The notes: generated by a model not told the origin, from the letters alone. DNA of 64,000 nucleotides from Acinetobacter puyangensis (GCF_900096995.1 NZ_OANT01000001.1:620001-684000); one strand, 5' to 3'. Counted from the first letter of the stretch, positions 9,179 to 19,096 are shown. Program-made: numbers and translations.

Positions 9179-10234
9179 ATGGATTTTGATTTTAACTGGA
9201 TTCTGGTGCCTGCAACACTGATCTTCTTTGTGATCTGGTTACTGGATAAATTGCTTTTTAAACAGCGTAGTGGTTTAAAGCAAAAAAAAGAAGCCGCATT
9301 ACAAGCAGATCATAAAGTGCAACAGGCACAACAGGGTTTTGAGCAATTAAAATCCAAATATCCACAATTACTGATCTCCGAAACGGTCAATCAGGCGGAG
9401 GAGCCTATCGAGATTACTCAAGCTAGAGATCGCTTGAGTCAGGTAAAAGTTGATGCTGTGCGTGCGCATAATGCACTCAATGAACATAAAACTAGTCCGG
9501 TGATTAACTGGGCTTATGATTTCTGGCCAGTGCTTGCAGTGGTATTGGTGGTTCGTTCATTCTTCTATGAGCCGTTTAATATCCCCTCTGAATCCATGAA
9601 TCCAACGTTGGAGACGGGTGATTTTATTCTGGTGAATAAATATGCTTTTGGTGTGCGTTTACCATTAATCAATACGAAAATTATTGATAGTGGCGAGCCG
9701 CAGCATGGTGATGTGGCGGTATTTCGTTTCCCTAAAAATCCAAGTATTAGTTTTATTAAACGGATTATTGGTTTACCCGGTGATCATATTGTTTTTCAAA
9801 ATGGGGAACTCTATGTCAATGGAAAAATACAACCGCATCAGGTTGGTAATGAAGTGCCATTGCCTGTAAAATATAGAGATCAAAATGGACAAGAACAAAC
9901 CATTCCTGTTCAGGCCACACAATGGGTGGTGAATCTGGGTGAACATCGTTTCATTTCACAGTATATTAAAACCGAGCAACAAAATCCTACCGCCCAGCAA
10001 TTTTTAAAGAATTATGAGGCGGGTATTCCACTTTCTCTACAACAAAGCTGGGAAGTGACGGTACCGCAAGGACAATATTTTGCCATGGGCGATAACCGTG
10101 ATCAAAGTGATGATAGTCGATTCTGGGGATTTGTGCCTGAAGAGAATTTAACAGGTAAGGCCATGTTTATCTGGATGCATAAAAAACCTGGCTTGAACTT
10201 ACCAAGCTTTGAGCGTAATGGGCGTATTCCATAA
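9179..10234 (+). CDS. lepB: Signal peptidase I
   Basis: Inner-membrane leader peptidase that cleaves Sec and Tat signal peptides. 351 aa, slightly longer than the E. coli enzyme. An N-terminal hydrophobic segment (about residues 4-24), a charged cytoplasmic loop and a second membrane segment (about 115-128) precede the catalytic domain. The Ser nucleophile lies in PSESMNPTLETGD. The general-base Lys lies in SFIKRIIGLPGD. Box E is present as MGDNRDQSDDSR. It sits in the lepA-lepB-rnc-era operon. Confidence 0.97.
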   Translation: MDFDFNWILVPATLIFFVIWLLDKLLFKQRSGLKQKKEAALQADHKVQQAQQGFEQLKSKYPQLLISETVNQAEEPIEITQARDRLSQVKVDAVRAHNALNEHKTSPVINWAYDFWPVLAVVLVVRSFFYEPFNIPSESMNPTLETGDFILVNKYAFGVRLPLINTKIIDSGEPQHGDVAVFRFPKNPSISFIKRIIGLPGDHIVFQNGELYVNGKIQPHQVGNEVPLPVKYRDQNGQEQTIPVQATQWVVNLGEHRFISQYIKTEQQNPTAQQFLKNYEAGIPLSLQQSWEVTVPQGQYFAMGDNRDQSDDSRFWGFVPEENLTGKAMFIWMHKKPGLNLPSFERNGRIP

Positions 10235-10259
10235 GAAATGAGATTGACGAGGAGGTTGC

Positions 10260-10643
10260 ATGAAACATAGACAACGTGGTGCATCATATCTGGGAATCTT
10301 TTTTGTGATTGTACTGGCAGCATTTGCAGTAAAACTTGCTGTGGCCTTGTTTCCTCCATTCTGGGATGACCGCATTGTGAATACGGCAATCAGCGAAGCA
10401 TTAACTGCTTTGCCTAAAGAGGCAACCCAGCGTCAATTTAAGGAAGATTTATCAAAACGACTGGAGATGAATAATATTCGTAATCTCAAAGTCGATGACA
10501 TCGTGCAGGTAAGCAACAATCGTGCTGGGCTTGCAGTCAATAAATCCTATGAAGTGCGTGCGCCTTTTTTTTCAAATATTGAATTGGTCATGACCTTTAA
10601 GCAAGACTTTAATCAAAGTAATTTGACAACGGACGGTAAATAA
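10260..10643 (+). CDS. DUF4845 membrane protein
   Basis: Small 127-aa protein with one N-terminal transmembrane helix (about residues 8-30, beginning after MKHRQRGASYLG) and a periplasmic remainder. It matches the DUF4845 proteins commonly found between lepB and rnc in gammaproteobacteria. GAGGAGG-like sequence precedes the ATG. Function is unknown; the spacing implies cotranscription. Confidence 0.85.
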   Translation: MKHRQRGASYLGIFFVIVLAAFAVKLAVALFPPFWDDRIVNTAISEALTALPKEATQRQFKEDLSKRLEMNNIRNLKVDDIVQVSNNRAGLAVNKSYEVRAPFFSNIELVMTFKQDFNQSNLTTDGK

Positions 10644-10649
10644 CAGCAG

Positions 10650-11327
10650 GTGAAAGTTCAACGATTAATGACGAAATTGGGTTATCAATTTCAACGAATA
10701 GATTTATTGCAACAGGCGCTGACTCACCGTTCGGTAAGTCAGCGTGATAATTATGAGCGTCTGGAGTTTTTAGGGGATTCCTTGCTTGGAATGATCATTG
10801 CCAAGTATCTGTATTGCCATTTTCCAAAAGAGAAAGAAGGACGTCTGACCCGAATGCGGGCGACGTTGGTACGGCAGGAGTCCTTAGCAAAAATCGCAAA
10901 AGATTTACAATTGGGACAATCGTTAATCTTAAGTGTAGGTGAATTGAAATCAGGCGGTCATCATCGTGAGTCTATACTGGCCGATGTGGTTGAAGCCATT
11001 ATTGCGGCAATCTATCTTGACTGTAATCGACTGGATATACTCGAGCCGATTGTACTAAAATGGTATGAACCTTATTTGATTGAAATTCATCCGGGCGATC
11101 AGTTAAAAGATCCAAAATCTTTATTGCAGGAATTATTGCAATCAAAAAAAATGCCTTTACCGATTTATGAAGTCGTTAATATTGAAGGGGATGCCCCCAA
11201 TCAACATTTTACCATTCATTGTCAGGTTGAGGGTTTCTCAGTATTTAAAGGTGAAGGCGCCAGCCGACGTTTTGCCGAACAAGCGGCAGCAGCCGATATT
11301 TTAAAATTTTTGGAGCATTCCCTGTGA
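10650..11327 (+). CDS. rnc: Ribonuclease III
   Basis: Double-strand-specific endoribonuclease for rRNA and mRNA processing. 225 aa. The signature NYERLEFLGDSLLG holds the metal-binding acidic residues, with a second acidic cluster at ILADVVEAIIAAIYLD. The C-terminal dsRNA-binding domain runs from about DPKSLLQELL to the end. The GTG at 10650 gives MKVQRLMTKLGYQF; an ATG at 10668 is a possible alternative start. The stop overlaps the era start by 4 nt, indicating translational coupling. Confidence 0.96.
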   Translation: MKVQRLMTKLGYQFQRIDLLQQALTHRSVSQRDNYERLEFLGDSLLGMIIAKYLYCHFPKEKEGRLTRMRATLVRQESLAKIAKDLQLGQSLILSVGELKSGGHHRESILADVVEAIIAAIYLDCNRLDILEPIVLKWYEPYLIEIHPGDQLKDPKSLLQELLQSKKMPLPIYEVVNIEGDAPNQHFTIHCQVEGFSVFKGEGASRRFAEQAAAADILKFLEHSL

Positions 11328-12334
11328 GTTCACAAGATCAAGATCAACCGCAATCCGAACAAGACGTTATTGCGCAGTTCTTTAGCAACGAGCAGCGAGA
11401 AATTCCTAGTGATTTCCGAAGTGGTTTTGTGGCCATTGTTGGCCGGCCCAATGTCGGCAAATCGACCTTGATGAACCATTTACTGGGACAAAAACTTTCC
11501 ATCACTTCACGTAAGCCACAAACTACACGACATAAAATCATCGGTATTGATAGTCGTGAAAATATGCAGGCGGTGTATGTGGATACACCGGGAATGCACA
11601 AAAAAGAAGTGCGTGCCATTAATAAAATGATGAATAAGGCAGCACATTCTGCATTACGTGATGTCAATCTGGTGTTATTCGTGATTGATGCGCAAAAATG
11701 GACGCAGAACGATGATCTTGTGCTAGAAAAGCTCAAAAATGCCGAGATGCCTGTTTTGCTGGTGATTAATAAGGTTGATACCTTAGAAGATAAGAAAAAA
11801 TTATTACCATTGATTGAAGAGCGCACCAAACTCATGAATTTTGCCGAGATTGTGCCGGTCTCTGCATTACGTGGCGCAAATCTGGAGCACTTAAGCGAGA
11901 CTATTGCCAAATATCTGCCATTTGCTCCACCACTATATTCATTTGATCAGGTCACAGACCGTTCCGAACGCTTTTTGGCCAGTGAAATCATTCGTGAAAA
12001 AATTATGCGCCAACTCGGTGAAGAATTACCTTATGATTTAACGGTGCAAATTGAAAGTTTTAAGGTGGAAGAGCCAGTACTGAATGAAAAAACAGGAAAA
12101 CTTAAACCGGCCTGTACCTATATTGATGCAACCATTTTTGTTGATCGTCAGGGGCAAAAAGCCATTGTGATCGGTGATAAAGGGCGTAAGCTCAAACAGA
12201 TTGGTATAGATGCACGGATGGACATGGAAAAAATGTTTGAGCAAAAAATCATGTTAACCCTTTGGGTGAAAGTCAAAGGTGGCTGGTCTGATGATGAGCG
12301 TGCCTTAAAAAGTCTGGGTTATAGTGATATTTAA
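11324..12334 (+). CDS. era: GTPase Era
   Basis: Essential GTPase in 16S rRNA maturation and 30S assembly. G motifs are GRPNVGKST, a switch II DTPGMHKKE and NKVD. The C-terminal KH domain contains the VIGDKGRKLKQIG loop that binds the 3' end of 16S rRNA. At 336 aa it carries about 30 extra N-terminal residues (DQDQPQSEQD region) relative to the E. coli protein. The GTG start overlaps the rnc stop by 4 nt and fits the frame, so the extension is likely real. Confidence 0.97.
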   Translation: MSSQDQDQPQSEQDVIAQFFSNEQREIPSDFRSGFVAIVGRPNVGKSTLMNHLLGQKLSITSRKPQTTRHKIIGIDSRENMQAVYVDTPGMHKKEVRAINKMMNKAAHSALRDVNLVLFVIDAQKWTQNDDLVLEKLKNAEMPVLLVINKVDTLEDKKKLLPLIEERTKLMNFAEIVPVSALRGANLEHLSETIAKYLPFAPPLYSFDQVTDRSERFLASEIIREKIMRQLGEELPYDLTVQIESFKVEEPVLNEKTGKLKPACTYIDATIFVDRQGQKAIVIGDKGRKLKQIGIDARMDMEKMFEQKIMLTLWVKVKGGWSDDERALKSLGYSDI

Positions 12335-12337
12335 GGA

Positions 12338-12532
12338 ATGCGTATGAAAGGTTCAGTTGTATTGCTTTGCGTTGTGGCATTGCTGTTACAGGGCTGTATC
12401 ACCAAAGTGGTGACTGTGCCGGTAAAAGTGGCTTATAAAACGACTAAAGGTGTGGTTAAAGGCACCGCTGCGGTGGTCGATGCCGTGATTCCCGATGGCG
12501 ATGATGACAAGCATAAAGATAAAGACGACTAA
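12338..12532 (+). CDS. Small lipoprotein
   Basis: 64-aa protein with a signal sequence and lipobox (LLLQGC; Cys near residue 20), so it is probably lipidated and membrane-anchored. The mature part has a valine/lysine-rich segment (VVTVPVKVAYKTTKG) and a highly charged Asp/Lys tail. It is placed between era and recO, with the stop directly abutting the recO ATG. Comparable small lipoproteins occur here in Acinetobacter. Function unknown. Confidence 0.8.
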   Translation: MRMKGSVVLLCVVALLLQGCITKVVTVPVKVAYKTTKGVVKGTAAVVDAVIPDGDDDKHKDKDD

Positions 12533-13234
12533 ATGGATTTAATGCGTAATCAATCCTTAACTGGTTTTGCTTTACATCAGCGTAAGTACCGTGAACGTAG
12601 CTATATTTTACATTTTTTTAGTCAGGAATTTGGGCGGGTTGATGGCGTAATCCGTCAGACGCCACCTTCGCTTTATCATCTATCGACGCTTCAAGCGACG
12701 GGAAAAGCTGAGCTTAAAAACTTTAGCCAGCTTGATGTACAAGGACAACCGTTTTATCTGCAACAAAAGGCACTCTTTGCAGGATTTTATTTAAATGAAG
12801 TTTTATTGCGATTATTGCCTTTAGAAGAGGCTATGCCGGCAACGTATCACGCCTATATTTTTACTTTGGAACAATTAAAACAACTCCCAAAAAATGATCC
12901 CAAAGATCTCCAGCTCAAAATTATCCTGCGACAATTTGAGCAGATATTTCTAGAAGAATTGGGCTACGCTATTGATTATTTTGCAGATAGTCTAGGTAAT
13001 GAAATTGATCCGGCACAATTTTATCTGTTTATTCCGCAGGAAGGTTTTATCCCCAACATTCAGCCGCGCGGCTTTTCGGGCAAAGAATTATTATTGCTCG
13101 GACAGGATCAACAAATACGTTCGGAAAATGTCGCATTACTTGCTAAACTATATCGAACGATTTTAACCGAACTACTGGGCAATAAACCCTTAAAAAGCAG
13201 ACAGCTTTGGGTGAGCCAGCAGCAATATTCATAA
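12533..13234 (+). CDS. recO: DNA repair protein RecO
   Basis: RecF-pathway mediator that anneals DNA and helps load RecA. 233 aa. The N-terminal OB fold begins LTGFALHQRKYRERSYILHFF and continues through FGRVDGVIRQ. The C-terminal helical part lacks the four-Cys zinc site seen in some RecO proteins. The ATG immediately follows the stop of the lipoprotein gene. The era-recO-pdxJ order supports the call. Confidence 0.93.
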   Translation: MDLMRNQSLTGFALHQRKYRERSYILHFFSQEFGRVDGVIRQTPPSLYHLSTLQATGKAELKNFSQLDVQGQPFYLQQKALFAGFYLNEVLLRLLPLEEAMPATYHAYIFTLEQLKQLPKNDPKDLQLKIILRQFEQIFLEELGYAIDYFADSLGNEIDPAQFYLFIPQEGFIPNIQPRGFSGKELLLLGQDQQIRSENVALLAKLYRTILTELLGNKPLKSRQLWVSQQQYS

Positions 13235-13243
13235 GGGATCATT

Positions 13244-13963
13244 ATGTCAGCATTACTTGGTGTGAATATCGATCATGTCGCAACATTAAGACAGGCGCGT
13301 GGTACATGTTATCCCGATCCGGTGAATGCGGCATTAATCTGTGAGCAGGCAGGTGCTGATGGCATTACCTTGCATTTGCGTGAGGATCGTCGTCATATTC
13401 AGGATGCCGATGTCTACCGTATGCGTCCGTTATTGCAAACCCGCATGAATCTTGAAATGGCCGTGACTGAAGAAATGATCGGAATCGCACTTGATGTCAA
13501 ACCGGATTATGTCTGTTTTGTGCCAGAGCGTCGTCAGGAAGTGACTACGGAAGGTGGTCTGGATGTGGTCAGTCAATTTGAAAAAGTCAAAGCTGCCACC
13601 CAGACTTTGCTCAAGGCAGGGATTGATGTGTCACTATTTATCGATCCTGATGCGGCCCAAATTGATGCGGCAATTGCTTGTGGTGCGCCGACCATTGAGA
13701 TTCATACCGGGGCTTTTGCCGATGCAGAAGGTGCAGCACAACAACGCGAGTTACAGCGTATTATTGATGCGGCAGAATATGCTGAGGGACGGTTGATCGT
13801 GAATGCAGGACATGGTCTAAATCTGGATAATATCACTTCAATTGCCGCATTAAAGCAAATCCATGAATTAAATATTGGTCACTCCATTATTGCCGATAGT
13901 ATCTTTATTGGTTTGGCACAAGCTGTACAGCAAATGAAAGCAGTCATTCAGGCAGCCCGATAA
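13244..13963 (+). CDS. pdxJ: Pyridoxine 5'-phosphate synthase
   Basis: Condenses 1-deoxy-D-xylulose 5-phosphate with the PdxA product to form pyridoxine 5'-phosphate. The 239-aa TIM barrel has the family start [18 protein letters not shown], the [14 protein letters not shown] segment, CFVPERR, and the phosphate-binding C terminus NAGHGLN to [13 protein letters not shown]. It lies 9 nt after recO, as in many gammaproteobacteria. Confidence 0.97.
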   Translation: MSALLGVNIDHVATLRQARGTCYPDPVNAALICEQAGADGITLHLREDRRHIQDADVYRMRPLLQTRMNLEMAVTEEMIGIALDVKPDYVCFVPERRQEVTTEGGLDVVSQFEKVKAATQTLLKAGIDVSLFIDPDAAQIDAAIACGAPTIEIHTGAFADAEGAAQQRELQRIIDAAEYAEGRLIVNAGHGLNLDNITSIAALKQIHELNIGHSIIADSIFIGLAQAVQQMKAVIQAAR

Positions 13964-14011
13964 TTTGCATGAATGAAATTAGCATAATAAAAGAAATTTT
14001 TGAGTAGAACC

Positions 14012-14677
14012 ATGCGTGATGATTTAACCGAATTGATGCAACCGGTTTATGCGTTTTTAGGTTGCCGAACCCCAGAGACATGGTTGCAGGCGGCAGCGGA
14101 TAATCTGGAATTACTCATGCAGGATCATGCCAACTGTGAAAAAAAAGCCGCAGGCACGGCCATGAATCTGATGTTTCGTTACAGCTTTTTTACCGACTTG
14201 CAGGTCAAACTGGCACAACTGGTACGTGAAGAAATGCTGCATTATGAACAAGTGCTTGAGTTTATGGCAAAACGCGGGCAGCAATGGAAAGCGGTTAGTG
14301 CAGGGCGTTATGCCGGTGCTTTACGTAAGGAAGTCCGAACTTACGAGCCCGAAGCATTGGTTGATGTATTGATTATCGGGGCATTTGTTGAAGCCCGTTC
14401 CTGTGAACGATTTGCAGCCCTTGCCAATATTGTTGATGAAGAACTGGGTAAATATTATCGCTATTTACTCAAGTCCGAATCCCGACATTTTGAAGATTAT
14501 TTGACTTTGGCAAAAGAAGTTGCTGCAACAGTCCAGATGAAAAATCCTGATGAAGATATTGCCGAGCGTATTGTGCATATTCGTGAAGTTGAAAAAGAAT
14601 TAATTTTAAGCCCAGATTCGGTGTTCCGTTTCCATAGTGGCGTACCTACAATATTGCCAGCGCAAGTTGTTTCATAA
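14012..14677 (+). CDS. miaE: tRNA 2-methylthio-N6-isopentenyladenosine hydroxylase
   Basis: Non-haem diiron monooxygenase that hydroxylates the ms2i6A37 modification of tRNA. About 221 aa from the ATG. Ferritin-like iron ligands are visible in REEMLHYEQ, FVEARSCERF and SESRHFEDY. A TTG at 14000 would add four residues (MSRT); the ATG at 14012 was chosen because the family begins at about this point. Upstream is pdxJ, separated by about 48 nt. Confidence 0.9.
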   Translation: MRDDLTELMQPVYAFLGCRTPETWLQAAADNLELLMQDHANCEKKAAGTAMNLMFRYSFFTDLQVKLAQLVREEMLHYEQVLEFMAKRGQQWKAVSAGRYAGALRKEVRTYEPEALVDVLIIGAFVEARSCERFAALANIVDEELGKYYRYLLKSESRHFEDYLTLAKEVAATVQMKNPDEDIAERIVHIREVEKELILSPDSVFRFHSGVPTILPAQVVS

Positions 14678-14825
14678 GTAGAAAATATAAATTTGCAGCG
14701 TTAGATCAGCAAGGATTGTAAAAACTGTTTTACAAAGCACATGTCTGCGCTGCGCATATTGCCATTGAAATTGCATCAAGAGTTATAGAAGATGAGATGA
14801 TATTCGAATGATCAGGAAATCATCA

Positions 14826-15893
14826 ATGCAAAAAACATCGTTTTATTTGGGTTTGTTGTCATTTTCAGTTTTGTTCAGCACTTTTGCCCATGCAGAAAAG
14901 GGAATCTATTTTTCACATCAGAATTGGGAAATTGCCTGTGACAATGTTGGGACGTGTCAAGCCGCTGGCTATCAGGCCGATGATGGGGATATGCCAGCGT
15001 CGATTTTATTAACCCGAAAAGCTGGTGCAAAGCAAGCTGTCACTGCTGAGTTTGTTTTATCAACTTATGAGCAACAAACCCCGGCGCAGGCAAAATCACT
15101 TAAATTGTATAGTAATCATATTGATCTAGGGCAAGTTAATTTGGATAGCGATGATGGTGAACTGATTACGGGAAAATTATCTAGCAAACAAGTACAGGCT
15201 TTACTTGCGAATAGTCAGCAAAGACAGAATATCGAATTTAAAAATGCCGGGCAGCAGCAATGGCAGATTTCTGATCTGGGCATGACAGCGGTTTTACTGA
15301 AAATGGATGATGTACAAAAACGTGTGGGGACTACAGGAGCCTTGATTAAAAAAGGTACTGCATCAGAAAAAAATGTATTAAAAGCCAAGGCATTGCCTAT
15401 CATTCATTATGTAAAAATCGATCCGAAACTGATCCGACGAATCCAGCCGGAACAGCCAGAATATCAAAAACTGGCACAGATACTGTTCAAAAGTTTAAAA
15501 GATCCCGAGAGTTGTGAGGTCATTATTGATGGTGATCAATGGCATACAGATGCCAGAGAACCGATTCATATTGCGAGATTGACAGCGGATAAAGTGCTGG
15601 TTTCGACATTTTGCTGGCGTGGTGCCTATAATGAAGGCTATGGATACTGGGTTATGAATAAAAATTTGACTGGTCCAGCAGAGAATGTGACCACATCTGC
15701 CAGCGATTTTGATCAAGGTATTATTTATTCCTCACAAAAAGGTCGTGGTATTGGTGATTGCTGGTCGATTGCTCAGTGGGTCTGGAATGGACAAAAATTT
15801 GTACAAAGTGAAGATTACTGGACGGGCATGTGCAAAGGCATTGCCGCAGGCGGTATATGGGAGCTGAAACAGATATCGATCATTGTTAAATAA
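14826..15893 (+). CDS. Secreted DUF1176 protein
   Basis: Exported protein of about 355 aa. The N terminus (MQKTSFYLGLLSFSVLFSTF then AHAEKG) is a clear Sec signal peptide cleaved after AHA. The ATG at 14826 is preferred to 14808 because AGGA lies 8 nt upstream. The mature part shows DUF1176 features: the NWEIACDNVGTC opening and a C-terminal GDCWSIAQWVWNGQKF segment with paired cysteines. Function is unknown. It is monocistronic, with more than 100 nt free on each side. Confidence 0.85.
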   Translation: MQKTSFYLGLLSFSVLFSTFAHAEKGIYFSHQNWEIACDNVGTCQAAGYQADDGDMPASILLTRKAGAKQAVTAEFVLSTYEQQTPAQAKSLKLYSNHIDLGQVNLDSDDGELITGKLSSKQVQALLANSQQRQNIEFKNAGQQQWQISDLGMTAVLLKMDDVQKRVGTTGALIKKGTASEKNVLKAKALPIIHYVKIDPKLIRRIQPEQPEYQKLAQILFKSLKDPESCEVIIDGDQWHTDAREPIHIARLTADKVLVSTFCWRGAYNEGYGYWVMNKNLTGPAENVTTSASDFDQGIIYSSQKGRGIGDCWSIAQWVWNGQKFVQSEDYWTGMCKGIAAGGIWELKQISIIVK

Positions 15894-16118
15894 TTATTCT
15901 GTTTAAACTTTAGCTTGTGATGTGAATTTGGCTGTATGCTTTATTGAGGAATTAAGCGCTTTTTTTATAGTTATGATGGATTCTATCTTGTGCTAAAGTC
16001 TATAGCATCGCAATTCAGCAGCGTTTTTGTATATGATATTGCAGACTGGATATCGTCCATATCCCAAGTAATTTTTACATGGCATGATGCAGTGTAGCGT
16101 AACGAAGAAGGATCAATA

Positions 16119-17309
16119 ATGAGTTTTGCAGCACAAATTAAAATTCCAGCCACCTATATGCGTGGCGGCACCAGCAAGGGTGTATTTTTTAAGTTAAGTG
16201 ATTTGCCTGTAGAGGCTCAAGTGGCAGGGGAAGCACGGGATAAAATTTTACTTCGGGTGATTGGCAGTCCGGATCCTTATGGTAAACAGATTGATGGCAT
16301 GGGCGGTGCAAGTTCAAGTACCAGCAAAACCGTGATTCTATCGAAAAGTGATGATCCTGAACATGATGTGAATTATCTGTTTGGACAAGTTGCGATTGAT
16401 CGGACATTTGTCGACTGGAGTGGAAACTGTGGAAATTTAACCGCAGCGGTCGGTTCGTTTGCAATTTCTAATGGTTTAGTCGATGTAGATCGAATTCCTC
16501 AAAATGGTCTATGCACGGTGCGAATCTGGCAGCAGAATATTCAGAAAACCATCATTGCTCATGTGCCGATCACCGATGGACAAGTACAGGAAACCGGTGA
16601 TTTTGAGCTGGATGGCGTGACTTTTCCGGCAGCCGAAGTACAAATTGAATTTCTTGATCCGGCTGATGATGGTGAAGATGGCGGTGCAATGTTTCCGACG
16701 GGTAATCTGGTGGATACACTACAAGTACCAGAAATTGGCACATTTGAAGCAACTTTTATTAATGCTGGAATCCCGACAATTTTCCTAAATGCAGACGCAC
16801 TTGGTTATACAGGTACCGAGCTACAGGACGCGATTAATGGCGATGAACAAGCTCTACAACGTTTTGAAACCATTCGTGCTTACGGGGCAGTACAGATGGG
16901 GCTAATACAGGATATTGCCGAGGCTGCGACAAGACAGCATACCCCTAAGATCGCTTTTGTTTCTCCACCGAAAACCTATATTTCCTCCAGTGGTAAAACA
17001 GTGAATACTGATGATGTGGATTTGCTGGTACGTGCCTTATCGATGGGAAAACTGCACCACGCAATGATGGGCACCGCAGCGGTCGCCATTGGTACCGCAG
17101 CAGCCATTCCGGGTACACTGGTCAATCTGGCCGCAGGTGGTGATAATCGTGCAGCGGTTCGCTTTGGTCATCCATCGGGGACATTACGTGTTGGTGCGCA
17201 GGCAATACAGGATGAACAAGGACAATGGCAGGTAAAAAAAGCCATTATGAGCCGTAGTGCCCGAGTCTTAATGGAAGGCTGGGTAAGGATTCCTGCGGAT
17301 ACGTTTTAG
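16119..17309 (+). CDS. PrpF-family isomerase (2-methylaconitate isomerase-like)
   Basis: 396 aa, close to PrpF length. PrpF isomerises 2-methylaconitate for the AcnD branch of the methylcitrate cycle; relatives act as 4-oxalomesaconate tautomerase. Signatures are the N-terminal MRGGTSKGVFF, the GMGGASSSTSK loop, the DWSGNCGNLTAAVG segment with the catalytic Cys region, and the C-terminal HPSGTLRVG. No prpB, prpC or acnD lies nearby, so the substrate is uncertain and no symbol is given. GAAGGA precedes the ATG. Confidence 0.85.
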   Translation: MSFAAQIKIPATYMRGGTSKGVFFKLSDLPVEAQVAGEARDKILLRVIGSPDPYGKQIDGMGGASSSTSKTVILSKSDDPEHDVNYLFGQVAIDRTFVDWSGNCGNLTAAVGSFAISNGLVDVDRIPQNGLCTVRIWQQNIQKTIIAHVPITDGQVQETGDFELDGVTFPAAEVQIEFLDPADDGEDGGAMFPTGNLVDTLQVPEIGTFEATFINAGIPTIFLNADALGYTGTELQDAINGDEQALQRFETIRAYGAVQMGLIQDIAEAATRQHTPKIAFVSPPKTYISSSGKTVNTDDVDLLVRALSMGKLHHAMMGTAAVAIGTAAAIPGTLVNLAAGGDNRAAVRFGHPSGTLRVGAQAIQDEQGQWQVKKAIMSRSARVLMEGWVRIPADTF

Positions 17310-17327
17310 TTTTATCTAGGAAAATTT

Positions 17328-17358
17328 ATAGCCAAAATCTAAAGTGGATTTTGGCTAT
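17328..17358 (+). terminator. Intrinsic terminator after the PrpF-family gene
   Basis: ATAGCCAAAATC pairs perfectly with GATTTTGGCTAT around a 7-nt loop, 18 nt after the stop codon. An A/T-rich stretch lies on both sides, so it may act in both directions. Confidence 0.65.
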
Positions 17359-17506
17359 TTGCAGTTAATTTTTATCATGATTTGTTTTAAGGTGTTTCTT
17401 AAATGCATTTCAAAAATAAATCAGAACAAGCAGCATGACTATAAAACAACGATAAGTCATTCTTCTAAAAGTCCTCATAGACAAATTGTTCAGCAAAAAG
17501 AAAAAC

Positions 17507-18421
17507 CTATTTCTTTTCAGTCAATTCCCGATAGACCACTTCTGAAAATGGTGCAAAACGTGGTGGCGGGCTACCTGCCGGAGTGGGTGGTGGGTCACCA
17601 ACAATTTTTTGAATTTCTGCTAAGGTTTTCTTTTGCGCAACCAGTGTCTTGATTTGATCTCTTTCATCAGAAACCAGTTTTACCCGTTGTGCAATACCTG
17701 CTTTATTTTGTACCTCACCATGTCCGACCACAAATGTATCGGCATCAAGTGCCAGAATATTTTGTGCATTGGTGACCCATCCTGCGGAGCTGCCTTGTTT
17801 GTTATAGTGAATAAGTGTGCGGTGCTGATTTAAGGTAAAGATATCGCCAGTAAATACAGTATGCTGCTCGGGTAAGTAAACGATCAGATCACCAGCGGTA
17901 TGCGCAGGTCCCCAGTGTAAAAGTTTTAAAGTAATACCTTGTCTAACGATGGTGTCTTGTTGATCAATAAGATGGTTAGGTAAATATTGGGCTGCATTGG
18001 CGAATGTTGGACTATTTGCAATATTTTTGGCTGCATTCTTTTGCGCGATGATTTCTATATTTGCCGGAAAGGCAGGGAGACCATTTACATGATCGGCATC
18101 TTCATGGGTCAGAATTACAGTTGTCACGGGTTTATCGGTAATTTTTTTAATGCCGGCAAGCAACTGTTGTGCTGTGTCGGTAGAAATAGTGGTATCAATC
18201 ACGATAACGCCTTGCGTACCAATAATGATACCGACATTACCCACACCACCACTGACCCAATAAATGTTGGATGAGAGTTGATGAAATTGTAAAGATTGAG
18301 TGGCTTGGGAAGAGGGTGAAACGGCGGTTGAAGCCTCTGTTTGGGCAGAAGTGGTTTGTATGCCCATCGCACTAACATTAAGACCAAGGATTAAAGCGGA
18401 GCAAACAAACATACGCTGCAT
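17507..18421 (-). CDS. Exported metallo-beta-lactamase-fold hydrolase
   Basis: 304 aa from the ATG at 18421, chosen because GAGGTG lies about 8 nt upstream on this strand and a signal peptide (MQRMFVCSALILGLNVSAMG) begins there. An ORF start 48 nt further upstream is unlikely. The MBL metal motif HEDADHVNG is complete. A second His follows in GPAHTAGDLIVYLP, and FVVGHGEV supplies another ligand. The C terminus is proline-rich (DPPPTPAGSPPP). Such periplasmic MBL proteins include lactonase-like and other hydrolases. Beta-lactamase activity cannot be assumed. Confidence 0.85.
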   Translation of the reverse strand: MQRMFVCSALILGLNVSAMGIQTTSAQTEASTAVSPSSQATQSLQFHQLSSNIYWVSGGVGNVGIIIGTQGVIVIDTTISTDTAQQLLAGIKKITDKPVTTVILTHEDADHVNGLPAFPANIEIIAQKNAAKNIANSPTFANAAQYLPNHLIDQQDTIVRQGITLKLLHWGPAHTAGDLIVYLPEQHTVFTGDIFTLNQHRTLIHYNKQGSSAGWVTNAQNILALDADTFVVGHGEVQNKAGIAQRVKLVSDERDQIKTLVAQKKTLAEIQKIVGDPPPTPAGSPPPRFAPFSEVVYRELTEKK

Positions 18422-18731
18422 AGGACACACCTCACTATTATCTATCGTATTTATATTAACCATATCCATTAAAAATACTATGATTTTTTTGATATGGATG
18501 TATCTGCTATGTTGATATAAACACGAATTTGATACAGGTGATCAAATGGACAGAGGGCTTGGCTGTGGAAGGAATAGTGAAGTGGATCGCTTGTTTTTAT
18601 CGAGTGGAATCAGGGTAAAACCAATAAAAACTGCCCGATTAAAATAGACCAGCCAGATTTGTTGCTTGCTTAAAACAATCGATACAAACTAAACTAGGAC
18701 TTTAATTTTTCTCTTTATTTGAGTTTTTATC
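18422..18731. other. Intergenic region between divergent genes
   Basis: A 310-nt region with no convincing ORF. It should hold the promoters of the MBL gene (left) and the zinc-ribbon gene (right). For the latter, TTGCTT at 18665-18670 and TAAACT at 18689-18694 with an 18-nt spacer is a plausible but weak pair. No repeats or RNA genes were recognised. Confidence 0.4.
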
Positions 18732-19082
18732 ATGTCTGATCAACTTCCTGCATGTCCACAATGTCATTCTGAATATACCTATCAAGACGCAGATCTATTT
18801 ATTTGCCCGGAATGTGCAAATGAATGGAAAGAAAATGAAAACCTAGGACAGGATGATCAGATCATCATTAAAGATGCCAATGGCAATGTTTTGGCTGATG
18901 GTGACAGTGTAACTGTTATTAAAGACTTAAAAATCAAGGGGTCATCTTCTGTGGTTAAAGTCGGTACCAAAGTCAAAAGTATCCGTTTGGTTGCCGATGC
19001 CAGCGATGGCCATAATATTGATTGTAAAATCGATGGTATCGGTGCGATGAAATTAAAATCAGAATTTGTCAAGAAAGTTTAA
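18732..19082 (+). CDS. PhnA/YjdM-family zinc-ribbon protein
   Basis: 116 aa. The N-terminal zinc ribbon carries CPQC and CPEC pairs, and the C-terminal PhnA domain is visible as [13 protein letters not shown] and [21 protein letters not shown]. This is the YjdM (formerly PhnA) family; despite the old name it is not established as a phosphonate enzyme. It precedes ispA by 14 nt. Confidence 0.9.
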   Translation: MSDQLPACPQCHSEYTYQDADLFICPECANEWKENENLGQDDQIIIKDANGNVLADGDSVTVIKDLKIKGSSSVVKVGTKVKSIRLVADASDGHNIDCKIDGIGAMKLKSEFVKKV

Positions 19083-19096
19083 TTTAGAGCTTTGTT

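Noticed and set aside
11344..11910. 188-codon ORF antisense to era
   Set aside because: Entirely within the conserved GTPase gene on the opposite strand, Ser/Cys-rich composition typical of a shadow frame.
16119..17309. Assigning the PrpF-family gene to a methylcitrate (prp) operon
   Set aside because: No prpB, prpC or acnD gene lies nearby, so the pathway cannot be claimed.
17344..17652. 102-codon ORF on the plus strand after the PrpF-family gene
   Set aside because: It runs over the terminator hairpin and into the antisense of the MBL gene, has no recognisable domain and no ribosome-binding site.
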